Below the pieces are notes generated by a model. That model was not told the DNA's origin and ran no database searches. It saw only the letters and a program-made list of their open reading frames with translations. A program made the translations under genes and the position numbers. Below, in pieces: positions 24,492 to 33,717 of a stretch of DNA of 64,000 bases. How positions within the stretch are numbered: position 1 is the stretch's first letter; each line of letters begins with the position of its first letter. The stretch is from Actinospineispora acaciae DSM 45401 (GTDB lineage Bacteria > Actinomycetota > Actinomycetes > Mycobacteriales > Pseudonocardiaceae), in contig NZ_JIAI01000001.1 of assembly GCF_000620785.1 (NCBI RefSeq), positions 1,736,001-1,800,000 on the forward strand, in the 5' to 3' direction.

Positions 24492-26645
24492 TCAGGTGCC
24501 GCACGGGTCGGCGGCGTTGATCAGCCGCCAGGTGTCGGTGGCGGCCCACCGGTCGTGTTCGCGGCGCACCAGGTCGTGGTGCTCGTCGGCGAGGTAGGGC
24601 TCGATCGCGGCGAGTGCGGCGGCGAACTGCCCGCGCAGCCCGCCGAGCAGTTCCCCGGCCAGAGCTGCGCAGTCCGCGTCGAGTGCATCGATGCGAACAG
24701 GCTCTGGTTCGGTGTGGTCGAGCAGGTTGATCATGCCGTCGAGCAGCTGGTACGCGGCGGTCTTCACCACGCCGCGCAGGGCACGGACGACCTGATGGGG
24801 CTGCCCGTCGGTGATCTTCTCCAGCGATTTCAGGGTGTAGTCGAGGGCGAAGTTCCGGTCGATCCACAGCTGCGCCCAGCGGGAGAACACCCCGATGCGC
24901 CAGTCGGCGAACCAGGCCTCGACCCGGCCCATCGACGGGTCGGCCCGTCCGGTGAGGCCGGCGGCCTCGGCGCGGCGGGTGTAGGCGGCGCCGATCAGGC
25001 ACTCCATGCTGACGAGCATGTAGGAGATGCCGGTGTAGAACGGCCGGCCGGTGGTGTGCTCGGCGACCCACTCCTCGTCGCGCACGCCGTCGACGATTTC
25101 CTCGACGCTCAGCTCGGGCTGCGGGCGCAGCAGCAGGTCGGTGCGGCCCTGGAACGCGTGGGTGGCCCGCAGCTCGCCGGCGCTCATCTGCTGGTCGAAC
25201 GTGATGTAGGTGAACCTCGGCGGCACTCCCAGGGCGGTGAGGGTGCGGATGGCCAGGGCGTTCTGCTCAGCGCAGGTTTCCTTGTTGAACCGGTCCAGGA
25301 TGCTGGTCACGCCGGACTCGACGCCGAACAGGCAGCGCCGCATCCCGCGCTCGACCAACCCACGCCAGAGCTGGCCGCGCTCAACGTGCCACGCGAGGTC
25401 GCGGTCCACGCGAACGACCTGATCGACTCGGCACGACGTCTCCCACGAGAACCCTGCTTGCGCGAGGATGTCGGCGACCCGCAGCGCTCGCGCGACCGCG
25501 TCGTCGCCTCGTCCGATGAACTCCTCGTCGACCAGGTAGACCGTGCGCGGGATCCGCGGATGCCGGTCGAACACGTGGCCCATCTCGGCGAGCAACCAGC
25601 GCAGAGCCTTCAGGTCGGAGCTGGCCCACTGTCCTTTGTGCCCGCGCGGACAGAAGCTGCAGTAGTTGGTGCACCCGCGCGAGGCCTCCAGCTGGGCGAC
25701 GCCCTTGGCCTCGAAAGTGACGTCGAGCAGGTCCAGCTCGGGCCACATGTCGGTCTGCAGCCGGTTGGCCACCGTGGCGGTCCGCCGGACCCGCCCGATC
25801 GTCAGCGTGCCCTCGCCGCGCGCTGAGCCGCGATGGCCAGCGCCGCGGATCTCGTTGAGCTCGAGATCGCCGTGCCAGTGGGCGAGCACGTCGGCGATGG
25901 TGGGCTCGCCCGCGCCTCGGCCGATGATCAGTTGCGGGTAGCGGTCGAGCAAGAGCCGCTCGTTGCGCACGGTCAAGCTGCCACCGGCCACGATCAACGG
26001 CGGCTTGTCCAGTTCGGATACCGCGTCGAGCAGGCAGGTCATCAGGTCGTGCTGGCCGAAGGTGGCCGAGATCCCCAGAATGTCGACCTCGCCGGCGAGA
26101 ACGCGGCCGATGATGTCGTCGAGCGTGGCGCCGAGCTGCATGTCCATCAGCTCCGCGCGGCCCAGCAAGCTCGACCGCGCGGCGCGTGCCAGGTCGGAGA
26201 TCGCGAGCGGGAAGCGCGGCAGCGGGAAGTTCTCCGGGTGATACAGCGCGGCGAGCAACAGCCGAGGCCGCAGCAGCCGGTAGCGACCGTCCGGGGTGAT
26301 CGTGGCGGTGGACAGCCACCCAGACGGATTGGCGATGCTCAGCCGACCGGTGGTCCAGGCCGGCCAGGACCGGGCTGCGTGTGGCTGCCCGGACAGGTCC
26401 GCCGCCGTCCAGACATCGTCGCCGCTGGCGGTGTTGGGTCCGATGAGAACCAGGCGCCGATCGAGCGCGCCGGTCACGACGGTCGTGTGGCCGGGGCCGA
26501 GGTGCTCGGCCAGCACGGCGTGGAGCTTGTCAGGCTGGGTCACCGGCAGCGTCCCCGCCCCGGACGCCAGGGACTGAATGTCACCGGTGGCGTGCGCGAC
26601 CGCGTACAGCAAGCGCTCACGCGGGGACAGAAGAACCTGGGTCAT
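24492..26645 (-). CDS. Cobalamin-binding radical SAM protein
   Basis: 717 residues. A family-specific N-terminal region (1-160) is followed by a B12-binding-like Rossmann domain (about 165-270: VDILGISATFGQHDLMTCLLDAV, LIVAGGSLTVRNERLL, IIGRGAGEPT) and the radical SAM domain with the 4Fe-4S cysteines C325, C329 and C332 (CTNYCSFC). The C-terminal 200 residues are helical. Such class-B enzymes do methylations or ring rearrangements on unreactive carbons in natural products. No peptide precursor gene is visible, so a small-molecule or nucleotide substrate is more likely. ATG at 26645 with a GGAG site. First gene of the operon, divergent from the second XRE-TPR gene. Confidence 0.88.
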   Translation of the reverse strand: MTQVLLSPRERLLYAVAHATGDIQSLASGAGTLPVTQPDKLHAVLAEHLGPGHTTVVTGALDRRLVLIGPNTASGDDVWTAADLSGQPHAARSWPAWTTGRLSIANPSGWLSTATITPDGRYRLLRPRLLLAALYHPENFPLPRFPLAISDLARAARSSLLGRAELMDMQLGATLDDIIGRVLAGEVDILGISATFGQHDLMTCLLDAVSELDKPPLIVAGGSLTVRNERLLLDRYPQLIIGRGAGEPTIADVLAHWHGDLELNEIRGAGHRGSARGEGTLTIGRVRRTATVANRLQTDMWPELDLLDVTFEAKGVAQLEASRGCTNYCSFCPRGHKGQWASSDLKALRWLLAEMGHVFDRHPRIPRTVYLVDEEFIGRGDDAVARALRVADILAQAGFSWETSCRVDQVVRVDRDLAWHVERGQLWRGLVERGMRRCLFGVESGVTSILDRFNKETCAEQNALAIRTLTALGVPPRFTYITFDQQMSAGELRATHAFQGRTDLLLRPQPELSVEEIVDGVRDEEWVAEHTTGRPFYTGISYMLVSMECLIGAAYTRRAEAAGLTGRADPSMGRVEAWFADWRIGVFSRWAQLWIDRNFALDYTLKSLEKITDGQPHQVVRALRGVVKTAAYQLLDGMINLLDHTEPEPVRIDALDADCAALAGELLGGLRGQFAAALAAIEPYLADEHHDLVRREHDRWAATDTWRLINAADPCGT

Positions 26646-26869
26646 CTCCGACCTCCAGCGGGATCTGCGACATGGCCTGGAGCGTGTGCAGCCCGCTGGG
26701 AACAGCTCACGAGGGCGCGAAGTACCCACGCCGGAGCTGCGGTGTTGTTACTGTCCCGAGAGGGCCGCCGGAACCCAGCGTGCGGAGCCGCTGGGCTCGC
26801 GGCGAGACCTCCGCTGTTGCCGCACCAACCCAGCAACAGCCGCAACAGCCACAGGCAGAGGGCGGGGCC

Positions 26870-28228
26870 ATGGCCGACGCCAGCGAGCTAGCCCGCACCA
26901 TGTTCGGCGCGGCACTACGTGCACACCGGACACAGGCCCGGATGTCGCTGCGCGAGCTCGGCCGCGCCATTCACTACGACCATTCCCGGCTCAGCCGGGC
27001 CGAACACGGCGAGCACCTGCCCGCGCTGGACTACGTGCGGTCGATGGACGCCGCGCTCGGCACCGGCGACTTGCTCACCACCCTGCACCGGCTGGCCGAA
27101 CAGGCAGACCAGGGCCGAACGCCCCCACCGGCCCGCGCCGTCGTACCCAGCGAGGGCGACCCGCCGACGGCTACCGTGGAGCTGCGACTGCCGGACGGAA
27201 GGGTCATACGCGTGCCGCTCTCTCGCCGCGATCTCCTGGCCGCCGGGGGCCTGATGGCCATGCTGCCCGGCCTGCTCAACCCCGACGAGATCGACCGGCT
27301 CCACAGGGCGATCGACCGCCCACGTCAGGTCGATGACCGCGTCGCCGGCTACTTCGAGCGGCTACTCGCCGAGCACTACACAGCGGACAAGATGCTCGGC
27401 CCAGCCGACCTACTGCCCGTCGTGCACACCCAGTTCGCCACCCTGGACCAGCTACGCCGCGAATCCACCCCCCGCATGCGCGCACTTCTGACGCCCATCC
27501 AGGCCCACTACGCCGAGATGGTCGGCTGGCTGCACCAAGACGCCGGCAACACCCACTCCGCCATGTGGTACTCCGACCGCGCCGCCGAACTGGCCCAGAT
27601 CGCCGGCGACCGGCAGATGGCCGCGTACATGCTCATCCGCAAGAGCAACATCGCCTACCGAGCCGGGGACGCCGCCCGCGCGACCGACCTGGCCGCCGCC
27701 GCCCAGCACAACCCGGACGGCATCGACACCAAGATCCTCGCCCTGGCCAGCCAGCAAGAGGCCCGAGGCTGGGCCATCACCGGCAACTACGACCGCTGCC
27801 AGCCCAAACTGGACAACGCCGCCCAACTCCTCGCCGCCGCCGGAACCGACCCGCCGCCGGGCGTACCGGCATACATCCACCACTACGGCACCGACACCCT
27901 CGAAGACCAGGCCGCAACCTGCTTGCGCGACGTCGGCCGCATAGACCAGGCCATCACCATCTACCAACGCAAGATCGACGAACTCCCAGCTGGCTACGAC
28001 CGAGACCGGGGCTACCGGATGGCCAAGCTCGCCATCGCATACGCCCACGACCACCAGGTCCACGAAGCCGCCACAGTCGGCCTGCAAGCGCTCACCCTCG
28101 CCCGCCAGACCGGCTCCGTGCGGACGGAGAACGAACTGCGACCATTGACGACAATGCTGACGGCCTGGCGCAGCGATGCTGAGGTCGCCACTCTTATCGA
28201 GGCTCTGCGCTCCGGTGACCTGATCTAG
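26870..28228 (+). CDS. XRE-TPR transcriptional regulator
   Basis: 452 residues. Helix-turn-helix at about 12-70 (MSLRELGRAIHYDHSRLSRAEHG), an internal SRRDLLAAGGLMAMLPGLL segment with twin Arg 119-120, and a TPR-like C-terminal region with repeated AxxYxxx helices (about 190-430). Same architecture as the regulator at 21404. Divergent from the radical SAM operon across 224 bases, so that operon is the probable target. ATG 26870 starts the conserved region; the longer open frame upstream is Gln/Ala-rich and unlike protein of this family. Confidence 0.87.
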   Translation: MADASELARTMFGAALRAHRTQARMSLRELGRAIHYDHSRLSRAEHGEHLPALDYVRSMDAALGTGDLLTTLHRLAEQADQGRTPPPARAVVPSEGDPPTATVELRLPDGRVIRVPLSRRDLLAAGGLMAMLPGLLNPDEIDRLHRAIDRPRQVDDRVAGYFERLLAEHYTADKMLGPADLLPVVHTQFATLDQLRRESTPRMRALLTPIQAHYAEMVGWLHQDAGNTHSAMWYSDRAAELAQIAGDRQMAAYMLIRKSNIAYRAGDAARATDLAAAAQHNPDGIDTKILALASQQEARGWAITGNYDRCQPKLDNAAQLLAAAGTDPPPGVPAYIHHYGTDTLEDQAATCLRDVGRIDQAITIYQRKIDELPAGYDRDRGYRMAKLAIAYAHDHQVHEAATVGLQALTLARQTGSVRTENELRPLTTMLTAWRSDAEVATLIEALRSGDLI

Positions 28229-28295
28229 GTGTGATGTCCAGAGAACGTTCTTTTCGAGAATGCCTTCCCGCGATGACGCGCGAGCTCATCGGCGG

Positions 28296-28751
28296 CTAGG
28301 CGATCGCACCGGGGCCGTCGACGGATACCACCGCATCCGGCGAGACGGCCGTGGCGCACGTGGCGCAGACCAGTTCGGCGGCGACCTGACCGCCGCACTG
28401 TTCGTGCACCAGCAGGCGCGGCGCCCCGTGCGGCGGCGGGTGGTACCGATCCCCCCAGGCGATCATCGCGGCGAGCACCGGCCACAGGTCGCGGCCCTTG
28501 CGGGTCGGCAGGTACTCGAAACGCACGGGCTTGTCGTGGTAAGGCCGCTGGCAGAGCACGCCGGCCTCGGTCAGCCGGCCCAACCGATCGCTGAGCACGT
28601 TCGACGCGATCCCCAGCGACTCCTGGAACTGCTCGAACCGAGTCTCGCCCGCCAGGGCATTGCGCACCACCAGCAGCGTCCAGCGATCGCCCACCACTTC
28701 CAGGGTCCGCGCGATCGAGCAGTTGATCTCGGGGTAGGTCCGGGGCAGCAC
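28296..28751 (-). CDS. HxlR family transcriptional regulator
   Basis: 151 residues: winged helix domain with CSIARTLEVVGDRWTLLVVRNAL at 11-33, RFEQFQESLGIASNVLSDRL as recognition helix, then a C-terminal tail with a CATC pair that might bind metal or sense redox. HxlR proteins commonly respond to aldehydes, quinones or oxidants. GTG start at 28751. Divergent from the SDR gene across 99 bases with two dyads, the likely regulated promoter. Confidence 0.92.
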   Translation of the reverse strand: MLPRTYPEINCSIARTLEVVGDRWTLLVVRNALAGETRFEQFQESLGIASNVLSDRLGRLTEAGVLCQRPYHDKPVRFEYLPTRKGRDLWPVLAAMIAWGDRYHPPPHGAPRLLVHEQCGGQVAAELVCATCATAVSPDAVVSVDGPGAIA

Positions 28752-28773
28752 CCGGCCCAGTCTAGCCAGTCAC

Positions 28774-28823
28774 TTGCATGACGCAAATCGCTACGTTAGC
28801 GTCCCTGGCATGAAGCAAGGGAC
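28774..28823. promoter_or_regulatory. Dyads between HxlR and SDR genes
   Basis: TTGC-ATGAC... with matching GCAA at 28774-28786, and GTCCCT at 28801-28806 with its inverse AGGGAC at 28818-28823. The first overlaps a possible -35 (TTGCAT) for the SDR gene; the second lies in its probable leader. Candidate HxlR operator; weak evidence. Confidence 0.3.
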
Positions 28824-28850
28824 TCACTGGCAGGCCTGGAGAAACGACCG

Positions 28851-29618
28851 ATGACGACGCGGGTCGCCGTGGTAACCGGCGCGGGACGAGGGATCGGGCT
28901 GGCGACCGTGCGGGCGCTGGTCGCCGACGGGTTCGCCGTCGTCGGCGGCAGCCGCACGGTCACCGACGCGCTGCGGGAGGCGACACCGGACGCGCTGGAG
29001 GTCGACCTCGGCACCCCCGACGGACCCGCCCGCCTCGTGCACAGCGCGCTCGACCGGCACGGCGGGATCGACCTGCTCGTCAACAACGTCGCGGGTACCT
29101 CGACGCCCGCCGGCGGGTTCCTCCAGCTCGAGGACGACGCCTGGCGCCACACCTTCGACCTGACGTTCATGTCCGCCGTCCGCGCGACCCGGGCGGCGCT
29201 GCCGAGCCTGCTGGACCGCCGGGGCGCGGTGATCAACATCAGCTCGGTCAACGCCCGGCTGGCGCACTCCCGGCTGGTCGCCTACTCCGCGACCAAGGCG
29301 GCGCTGTCGAACCTCGGCAAGGCGCTCGCCGAGGAGTTCGCCGGCCGGGGGCTGCGGGTGAACACGATCTCTCCCGGCCCGGTGCGCACGGATGTGTGGA
29401 CGCGCCCGGGTGGGGCCGGCGACGCGCTGGCCCAGCGGGCGGGCGTCGCGCTGGAGGACTACACCGACCAGCTTCCGGCGGTGCTCGGGCTGCCCACCGG
29501 CGAGTTCGCCGACCCGGACGAGGTCGCGGCGCTCGTGGTGTTCCTCGCGTCCGGCCAGGTCCCCAACATGAGCGGCTCGGACGTCGTGATCGACGGCGGC
29601 ATGCTGAGGACGTTCTGA
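28851..29618 (+). CDS. Short-chain dehydrogenase/reductase (SDR)
   Basis: 255 residues, classical SDR. Cofactor motif TGAGRGIG at about 9-16, NNVAG at about 80, catalytic Ser in ISSVN and YSATK containing the catalytic Tyr and Lys, followed by a PGPVRTDVW segment. It would oxidise or reduce an alcohol/ketone with NAD(P)H. Ribosome site GGAG precedes the ATG. Paired with and divergent from the HxlR gene; convergent with PucR with only seven bases between. Confidence 0.93.
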   Translation: MTTRVAVVTGAGRGIGLATVRALVADGFAVVGGSRTVTDALREATPDALEVDLGTPDGPARLVHSALDRHGGIDLLVNNVAGTSTPAGGFLQLEDDAWRHTFDLTFMSAVRATRAALPSLLDRRGAVINISSVNARLAHSRLVAYSATKAALSNLGKALAEEFAGRGLRVNTISPGPVRTDVWTRPGGAGDALAQRAGVALEDYTDQLPAVLGLPTGEFADPDEVAALVVFLASGQVPNMSGSDVVIDGGMLRTF

Positions 29619-29625
29619 GGCCCGG

Positions 29626-31188
29626 TCAGGGAGCCTGGCCGGTGCGAACGGCGCGCAGCGCGAGCTGCAGGGCCAGCCGGGTGTCCGGCTGGGTCAGGGA
29701 GGTGCCGAGGATCCGTTCGGCCCTGGTGATGCGCTGGCCGACGGTGTTGCGGTGGATGCCGAGCGCGCGGGCGGTCCGCATGGTGGAGCAGGCCGCGTCC
29801 AGGTAGGCCTCCAGCGTGGCGAACAGCTCCGGATCGTCGGCGTCGAGCAGTGGGCGCAGCAGCTGGGCGGCGTAGTCGCGGAACGCGGGCGCGGAGTACC
29901 AGCCGAGCAGCAGCCGCGACGCGCCCAGATCCTGCACCACCCGGACGGCGAGCGGGTCGCCGGAGGACTCGGCGATGACCGCGGCCTGCCGCGCCTCGGC
30001 CAGCGTGCTGGCGATGCCGGGCACGTCGGGTTGCGGGGCGCCGACGCCGGCGGCCACACCCCGACGGCCGCGCCCGTGCAGGGTGCGCAGCGCGTCGCGC
30101 AGGCTGACGGCGACGCGGTGGGCGTGGTCGGCGGGCGGCTGCTGGGCGCTGGTGATCCAGGTGGACCAGCCGTCGGCGCGCTCCACCAGCGGGCCGAGGT
30201 GCAGCCCGGTGGCGCGCAGCTCGCCGGCCAGCGCCTCGGCCGAGTGGGCGGCCGACGCGGTGTGCTCGCCGGAGAAGCGCAGGTGGATGCCGAGGTGCCA
30301 GCCGGTGAGCCGCCACCCGGCCTTGGCGGCCTGCTCGGCGACGGCCGGGGCGACGGCGCCGCCGTGCTCGAGGATCTCGCTGAGCAGCGTGCCGCGCAGC
30401 CGGGCGTCGCGCTCGGCGGCCAGCTGCTCGCGGGCCAGCCAGGCGAGCAGGCTGCCGTGCACGGCGGCCAGCGCGTACTCGGCGGTCCGCCGCCACAGCG
30501 CGCCGACCCGCTCGCGCTCGGCCACCAGCCAGAGCGTGGTCGCGCCGGCCGGCCCGACGATGGGCAGCACCGCGACGCTCAGCGCGCCCGAGGTGAACGA
30601 CGTCAGGCCGCGCGCGGACACCAGCTCCGCGACGTCGGTCGCCGGCTCGCGCCCGGCGACGACCACGCCGTGCGCGGTGCACACGCACACCGCCGCGCGC
30701 AGGCAGTCGGACAGCGTGTGGAGCAGGTCCTCCAGCGGCCGGTGCAGCGCGCGCCCGAGCCGGTGCACGACGCGGCCGTGCTCGACCGTCGGCGCGGCCA
30801 CCGCCACCCGCAACTCCACCGCCAGCTCCAACGGCGTCGCGGCCGGCGGGACCAGGACCAGCGGCAGGTTCGTGCGGTTGGCCAGGCGCCGGGTCGCGGC
30901 GGGGATCTCGCCGGCGGGCCCGTGCACCAGCACGCCGGCCGCCGCGGCCTCCCGCGCGCGCCGCAGTACCAGGTCCAGCAGGTGCCCGCCGGGCCGGGCG
31001 GCCTCCGTGTCGGCGGCGAACAGCACGGCCGCGCCGGGCCGGATGCGCGCGCTGAGCACCGTGTCCGGCTCCACCAGCTCGACCTCGGTCACCAGCCGAT
31101 CCAGCCCGTCGGCGTCCCCGACCAGGCAAGCGCCGTGCAGCGCGTCGAGCCCCAGCAGGTCGCGCAGCCGGACGCCGTCGGCGTTCAC
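29626..31188 (-). CDS. PucR family transcriptional regulator
   Basis: 520 residues. An N-terminal PucR-type sensory domain (about 1-130, LRDLLGLDALHGACLVGD), a central GGDEF-like CdaR region, and the C-terminal helix-turn-helix (about 455-505: TARALGIHRNTVGQRITRAERILG). PucR proteins control purine/allantoin or related nitrogen catabolism. The GTG at 31188 overlaps the DUF917 stop (GTGA). Together with the permease, hydantoinase-like and DUF917 genes it suggests control of (thio)hydantoin or ureide use. Confidence 0.9.
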   Translation of the reverse strand: MNADGVRLRDLLGLDALHGACLVGDADGLDRLVTEVELVEPDTVLSARIRPGAAVLFAADTEAARPGGHLLDLVLRRAREAAAAGVLVHGPAGEIPAATRRLANRTNLPLVLVPPAATPLELAVELRVAVAAPTVEHGRVVHRLGRALHRPLEDLLHTLSDCLRAAVCVCTAHGVVVAGREPATDVAELVSARGLTSFTSGALSVAVLPIVGPAGATTLWLVAERERVGALWRRTAEYALAAVHGSLLAWLAREQLAAERDARLRGTLLSEILEHGGAVAPAVAEQAAKAGWRLTGWHLGIHLRFSGEHTASAAHSAEALAGELRATGLHLGPLVERADGWSTWITSAQQPPADHAHRVAVSLRDALRTLHGRGRRGVAAGVGAPQPDVPGIASTLAEARQAAVIAESSGDPLAVRVVQDLGASRLLLGWYSAPAFRDYAAQLLRPLLDADDPELFATLEAYLDAACSTMRTARALGIHRNTVGQRITRAERILGTSLTQPDTRLALQLALRAVRTGQAP

Positions 31189-32195
31189 GGCGCGAGCGGG
31201 GCCAGGCCGTACCCGGCCAGCCCGAGCGAGGGCCGCCCTGGCCGGTCCTCGCGCAGCGCGGCCGGCGCCGGGATGCACAGCAGCCGCACCCGCTGCTGCG
31301 CCATGACCTGCTCGACCCCGACCGGCGCCCAGGTCCGCGCGTCGACCAGCGCCAGGATGTCCGGGGCCAGCGCCACCGGCGCGCCGTCGTCGAACGCGGC
31401 CACGTACTCGTTGGCGAAGTCCAGCCGCATCGACCGGCCCGGGTCGTCGGCGTGGCGCAGCGAGACCACCCCGCCGATCCCCTCCGGGTCGCGCCTGCGC
31501 AGCACCTCGATGACGGTGCCCTCGAACAGCGCGGTCGCGGCCGTCGGCGGTCCGTCCCCGCGCCCGAGCGCCAGCGCGCGGGTGAGCGAGCCGGCCAGGG
31601 TCTGCGCGGCGTAGCTCCGGGCCGGGCCCGCGTGCAGGCACACCGCCGCCCAGGCGCCCATCGCCGGCAGCACCCCCCGGATGATCCGCTCCACGGCGTG
31701 GTCGGGCGCGGCGTCCAGGGCCAGCACCGGGCCGCTCGGGTCGCTCAGCCCCACCGGCGCGGCCGGGACGTGACCGACCAGCGCGTTCTGGTCGATGCGG
31801 GGATAGGCGCGGCCCATCGCGTCGGCGTCGACCAGCGGCAGCCCGAGCCAGGCGGCGGCGGTCGCGCCCAGCAGCCCGTTGACCCCGCCGATCTCCAGCG
31901 TCTGCACCGCGTCGAGCCGGCGCCCGAGCCGGCGCTCCACCGCCCGCACCGCGCGGACGAACTCCGGGCCGGCGGGCGGGCGCTCGCGCATCACGCTGGT
32001 CGAGCCCACCGCCCCCACACACGCCACCCAGGCGTCCGGCGGAAGCGAGCCGACGTCCACCACGGGCACCGGTCCGCGCTCGTCCAAAACCCCGGCCAGC
32101 AGCGGCTCCGCGATCGCCGTCGGCCCCCCGCCGCCCGAGCCCAGCAGGGCGCAGCCGCGCGCCAACGGACCGACCTCATCGGACGTCAGGAACAC
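31185..32195 (-). CDS. DUF917 / S-methyl-thiohydantoin desulfurase family protein, copy 1
   Basis: 336 residues. The family opening VFLTSDEVGPLARGCALLGSGGGG and the later GLPLVDADAMGRAYP motif match DUF917 (now named after S-methyl thiohydantoin desulfurase, by my recollection of Pfam). The start is GTG 32195; upstream codons in frame look non-coding. First gene of a two-gene operon with PucR, divergent from the permease operon that carries a second DUF917 gene. It has slightly divergent motifs from copy 2, so it may serve as a sensor partner or act on another substrate; unproven. Confidence 0.85.
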   Translation of the reverse strand: MFLTSDEVGPLARGCALLGSGGGGPTAIAEPLLAGVLDERGPVPVVDVGSLPPDAWVACVGAVGSTSVMRERPPAGPEFVRAVRAVERRLGRRLDAVQTLEIGGVNGLLGATAAAWLGLPLVDADAMGRAYPRIDQNALVGHVPAAPVGLSDPSGPVLALDAAPDHAVERIIRGVLPAMGAWAAVCLHAGPARSYAAQTLAGSLTRALALGRGDGPPTAATALFEGTVIEVLRRRDPEGIGGVVSLRHADDPGRSMRLDFANEYVAAFDDGAPVALAPDILALVDARTWAPVGVEQVMAQQRVRLLCIPAPAALREDRPGRPSLGLAGYGLAPLAP

Positions 32196-32250
32196 GCCCG
32201 CGCGACCCGCACCGAGTGGAAGCCGGCTTGAAGCAGAGCGCCTATCGAGC

Positions 32251-32327
32251 CTCGCCGGCGAGTGACGCGACATACGCAGACGATAAGCCCGTGCGGTTGG
32301 CACATTCCAGGCCTTCTTGCGGTGCCA
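32251..32327. promoter_or_regulatory. Dyads in DUF917/permease divergent promoter
   Basis: CTCGCCGGCGAG at 32251-32262 is a perfect 12-base palindrome, and TGGCAC at 32298-32303 recurs inverted (GTGCCA) at 32322-32327. They lie in the 216-base gap between two operons that should be co-regulated, so they are candidate PucR sites. GC-rich palindromes arise often by chance here. Confidence 0.25.
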
Positions 32328-32411
32328 CCCGCCCATTGCCGCCGACGACCAGGCCACCTAGCTTTCGTCCAACGGCGGGCGACGCCGCCCTCTCCCCCTC
32401 CGGAGGCTCCC

Positions 32412-33716
32412 GTGAGAACACACGTCGGCGAGCAGCTGCCCGGCCACGACGACTATGCCCTGGAGCGGGTGCCCGACCGCGCCCGGTACTCCTGGTTCTC
32501 GGTGGCGACCCAGCGGTTCGGCCAGCTCTCCGCGCTGGCGCAGTTCCTGCTCGGGGCCACCCTCGGGTTCGGCATGTCGTTCTGGGACGCGGTGCTGGCG
32601 ATCACCATCGGCTCGGTCCTTCTGGAGATCGTCACGATCTTCGTCGGCATCGCCGGCATGCGCGAGGGCCTGTCCACCTCGGTGCTGGCCCGCTGGTGCG
32701 GGTTCGGGCGCAAGGGGTCCGCGCTGGTCGGGCTGATCATCGCGGTGTCGCTGATCGGCTGGTTCGGCGTGCAGAACGCGGTGTTCGCCGCGGGCCTGGC
32801 CGCGATCGTCGCCGGACCGCCGGTGTGGCTGCTGGCGCTGCTCGGCGGCATCGCGGTGACCGTCATCGTGGTGTTCGGGTTCGGCTCGATGGCCTGGACG
32901 GCGTACCTCACGGTGCCGGCGTTCCTGCTGCTCGCCGGCTGGTCGGTGACCACCGAGCTGTCCCGCCACCCGCTGGCCGAGCTGGTCTCCTCGCCCCCGC
33001 CGGGCACCCCGATCTCGCTGCCCGCCGGCGCCACGCTGGTGGCCGGCGGGTTCATCGTCGGCGCGGTGATGACCCCGGACATGACCCGGTTCAACCGCTC
33101 GGCGGCCGACGTGGTCAAGCAGACGGTGGTCGGGGTGACGCTCGGCGAGTACGTGGTCGGCCTGATCGGCGTGCTGCTCGCGCACGCGGCCCGGACCTCG
33201 GACGTCGTCATGATCATCACGACGGCGAGCGGGCTGGTCGGCACGCTGGTGCTGGTCGCGTCCATCCTGAAGATCAACGACTGGAACCTGTACTCCTCCT
33301 CGCTCGGGCTGGTGAACGTCATCGACGTGCTGTTCGGCCGCAAGCTCAACCGGGCGGTGGTCACGCTCGCGGTCGGCGTGCTCGGGTCGGTGCTCTCGGC
33401 GGTCGGCATCCTGGGCTACTTCGTGCCGATGCTGACCTTCATCGGCATCCTGATGCCCCCGGTGGCCGGGATCATGATCGCGGAGTACTTCGTGGTGCGG
33501 GCCTGGCGCGGCGACCTCGCCGAGTCCGCGCGCGCCGCCCGGCTGCCCGCGCAGGCCCCGGACTTCGTGCCCGCCGGCCTGCTCGCCTGGGCCGCCGCCG
33601 CGGTCGTCGGCTACACCGTGCAGGCCGGCATCCCGGCGCTGAACTCGCTGGTCGTGGGCTTCGCGGTGTATGCCGTGCTGGGCAAGCTGGGTGTGGTGCG
33701 GGTTGGGGGGAGCTGA
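32412..33716 (+). CDS. NCS1 family permease (cytosine/allantoin/hydantoin type)
   Basis: 434 residues with about 12 membrane helices. The helix-1 region SWFSVATQRFGQLSALAQFLLGATLGFGMSFWDA and GAVMTPDMTRFNRSAADV in the middle fit the cytosine-permease/NCS1 group, which imports nucleobases, allantoin or hydantoins with Na+ or H+. GTG 32412 with CGGAGG upstream. First gene of the permease-hydantoinase-DUF917-OsmC operon; supplies substrate to it. Confidence 0.9.
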   Translation: MRTHVGEQLPGHDDYALERVPDRARYSWFSVATQRFGQLSALAQFLLGATLGFGMSFWDAVLAITIGSVLLEIVTIFVGIAGMREGLSTSVLARWCGFGRKGSALVGLIIAVSLIGWFGVQNAVFAAGLAAIVAGPPVWLLALLGGIAVTVIVVFGFGSMAWTAYLTVPAFLLLAGWSVTTELSRHPLAELVSSPPPGTPISLPAGATLVAGGFIVGAVMTPDMTRFNRSAADVVKQTVVGVTLGEYVVGLIGVLLAHAARTSDVVMIITTASGLVGTLVLVASILKINDWNLYSSSLGLVNVIDVLFGRKLNRAVVTLAVGVLGSVLSAVGILGYFVPMLTFIGILMPPVAGIMIAEYFVVRAWRGDLAESARAARLPAQAPDFVPAGLLAWAAAAVVGYTVQAGIPALNSLVVGFAVYAVLGKLGVVRVGGS

Positions 33717-33717
33717 C

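Noticed and set aside
28242..28251. AGAACGTTCT palindrome as a LexA (SOS) box
   Set aside because: Actinobacterial SOS boxes need GAAC-N4-GTTC; the 4-base spacer is absent and it lies after a gene end.
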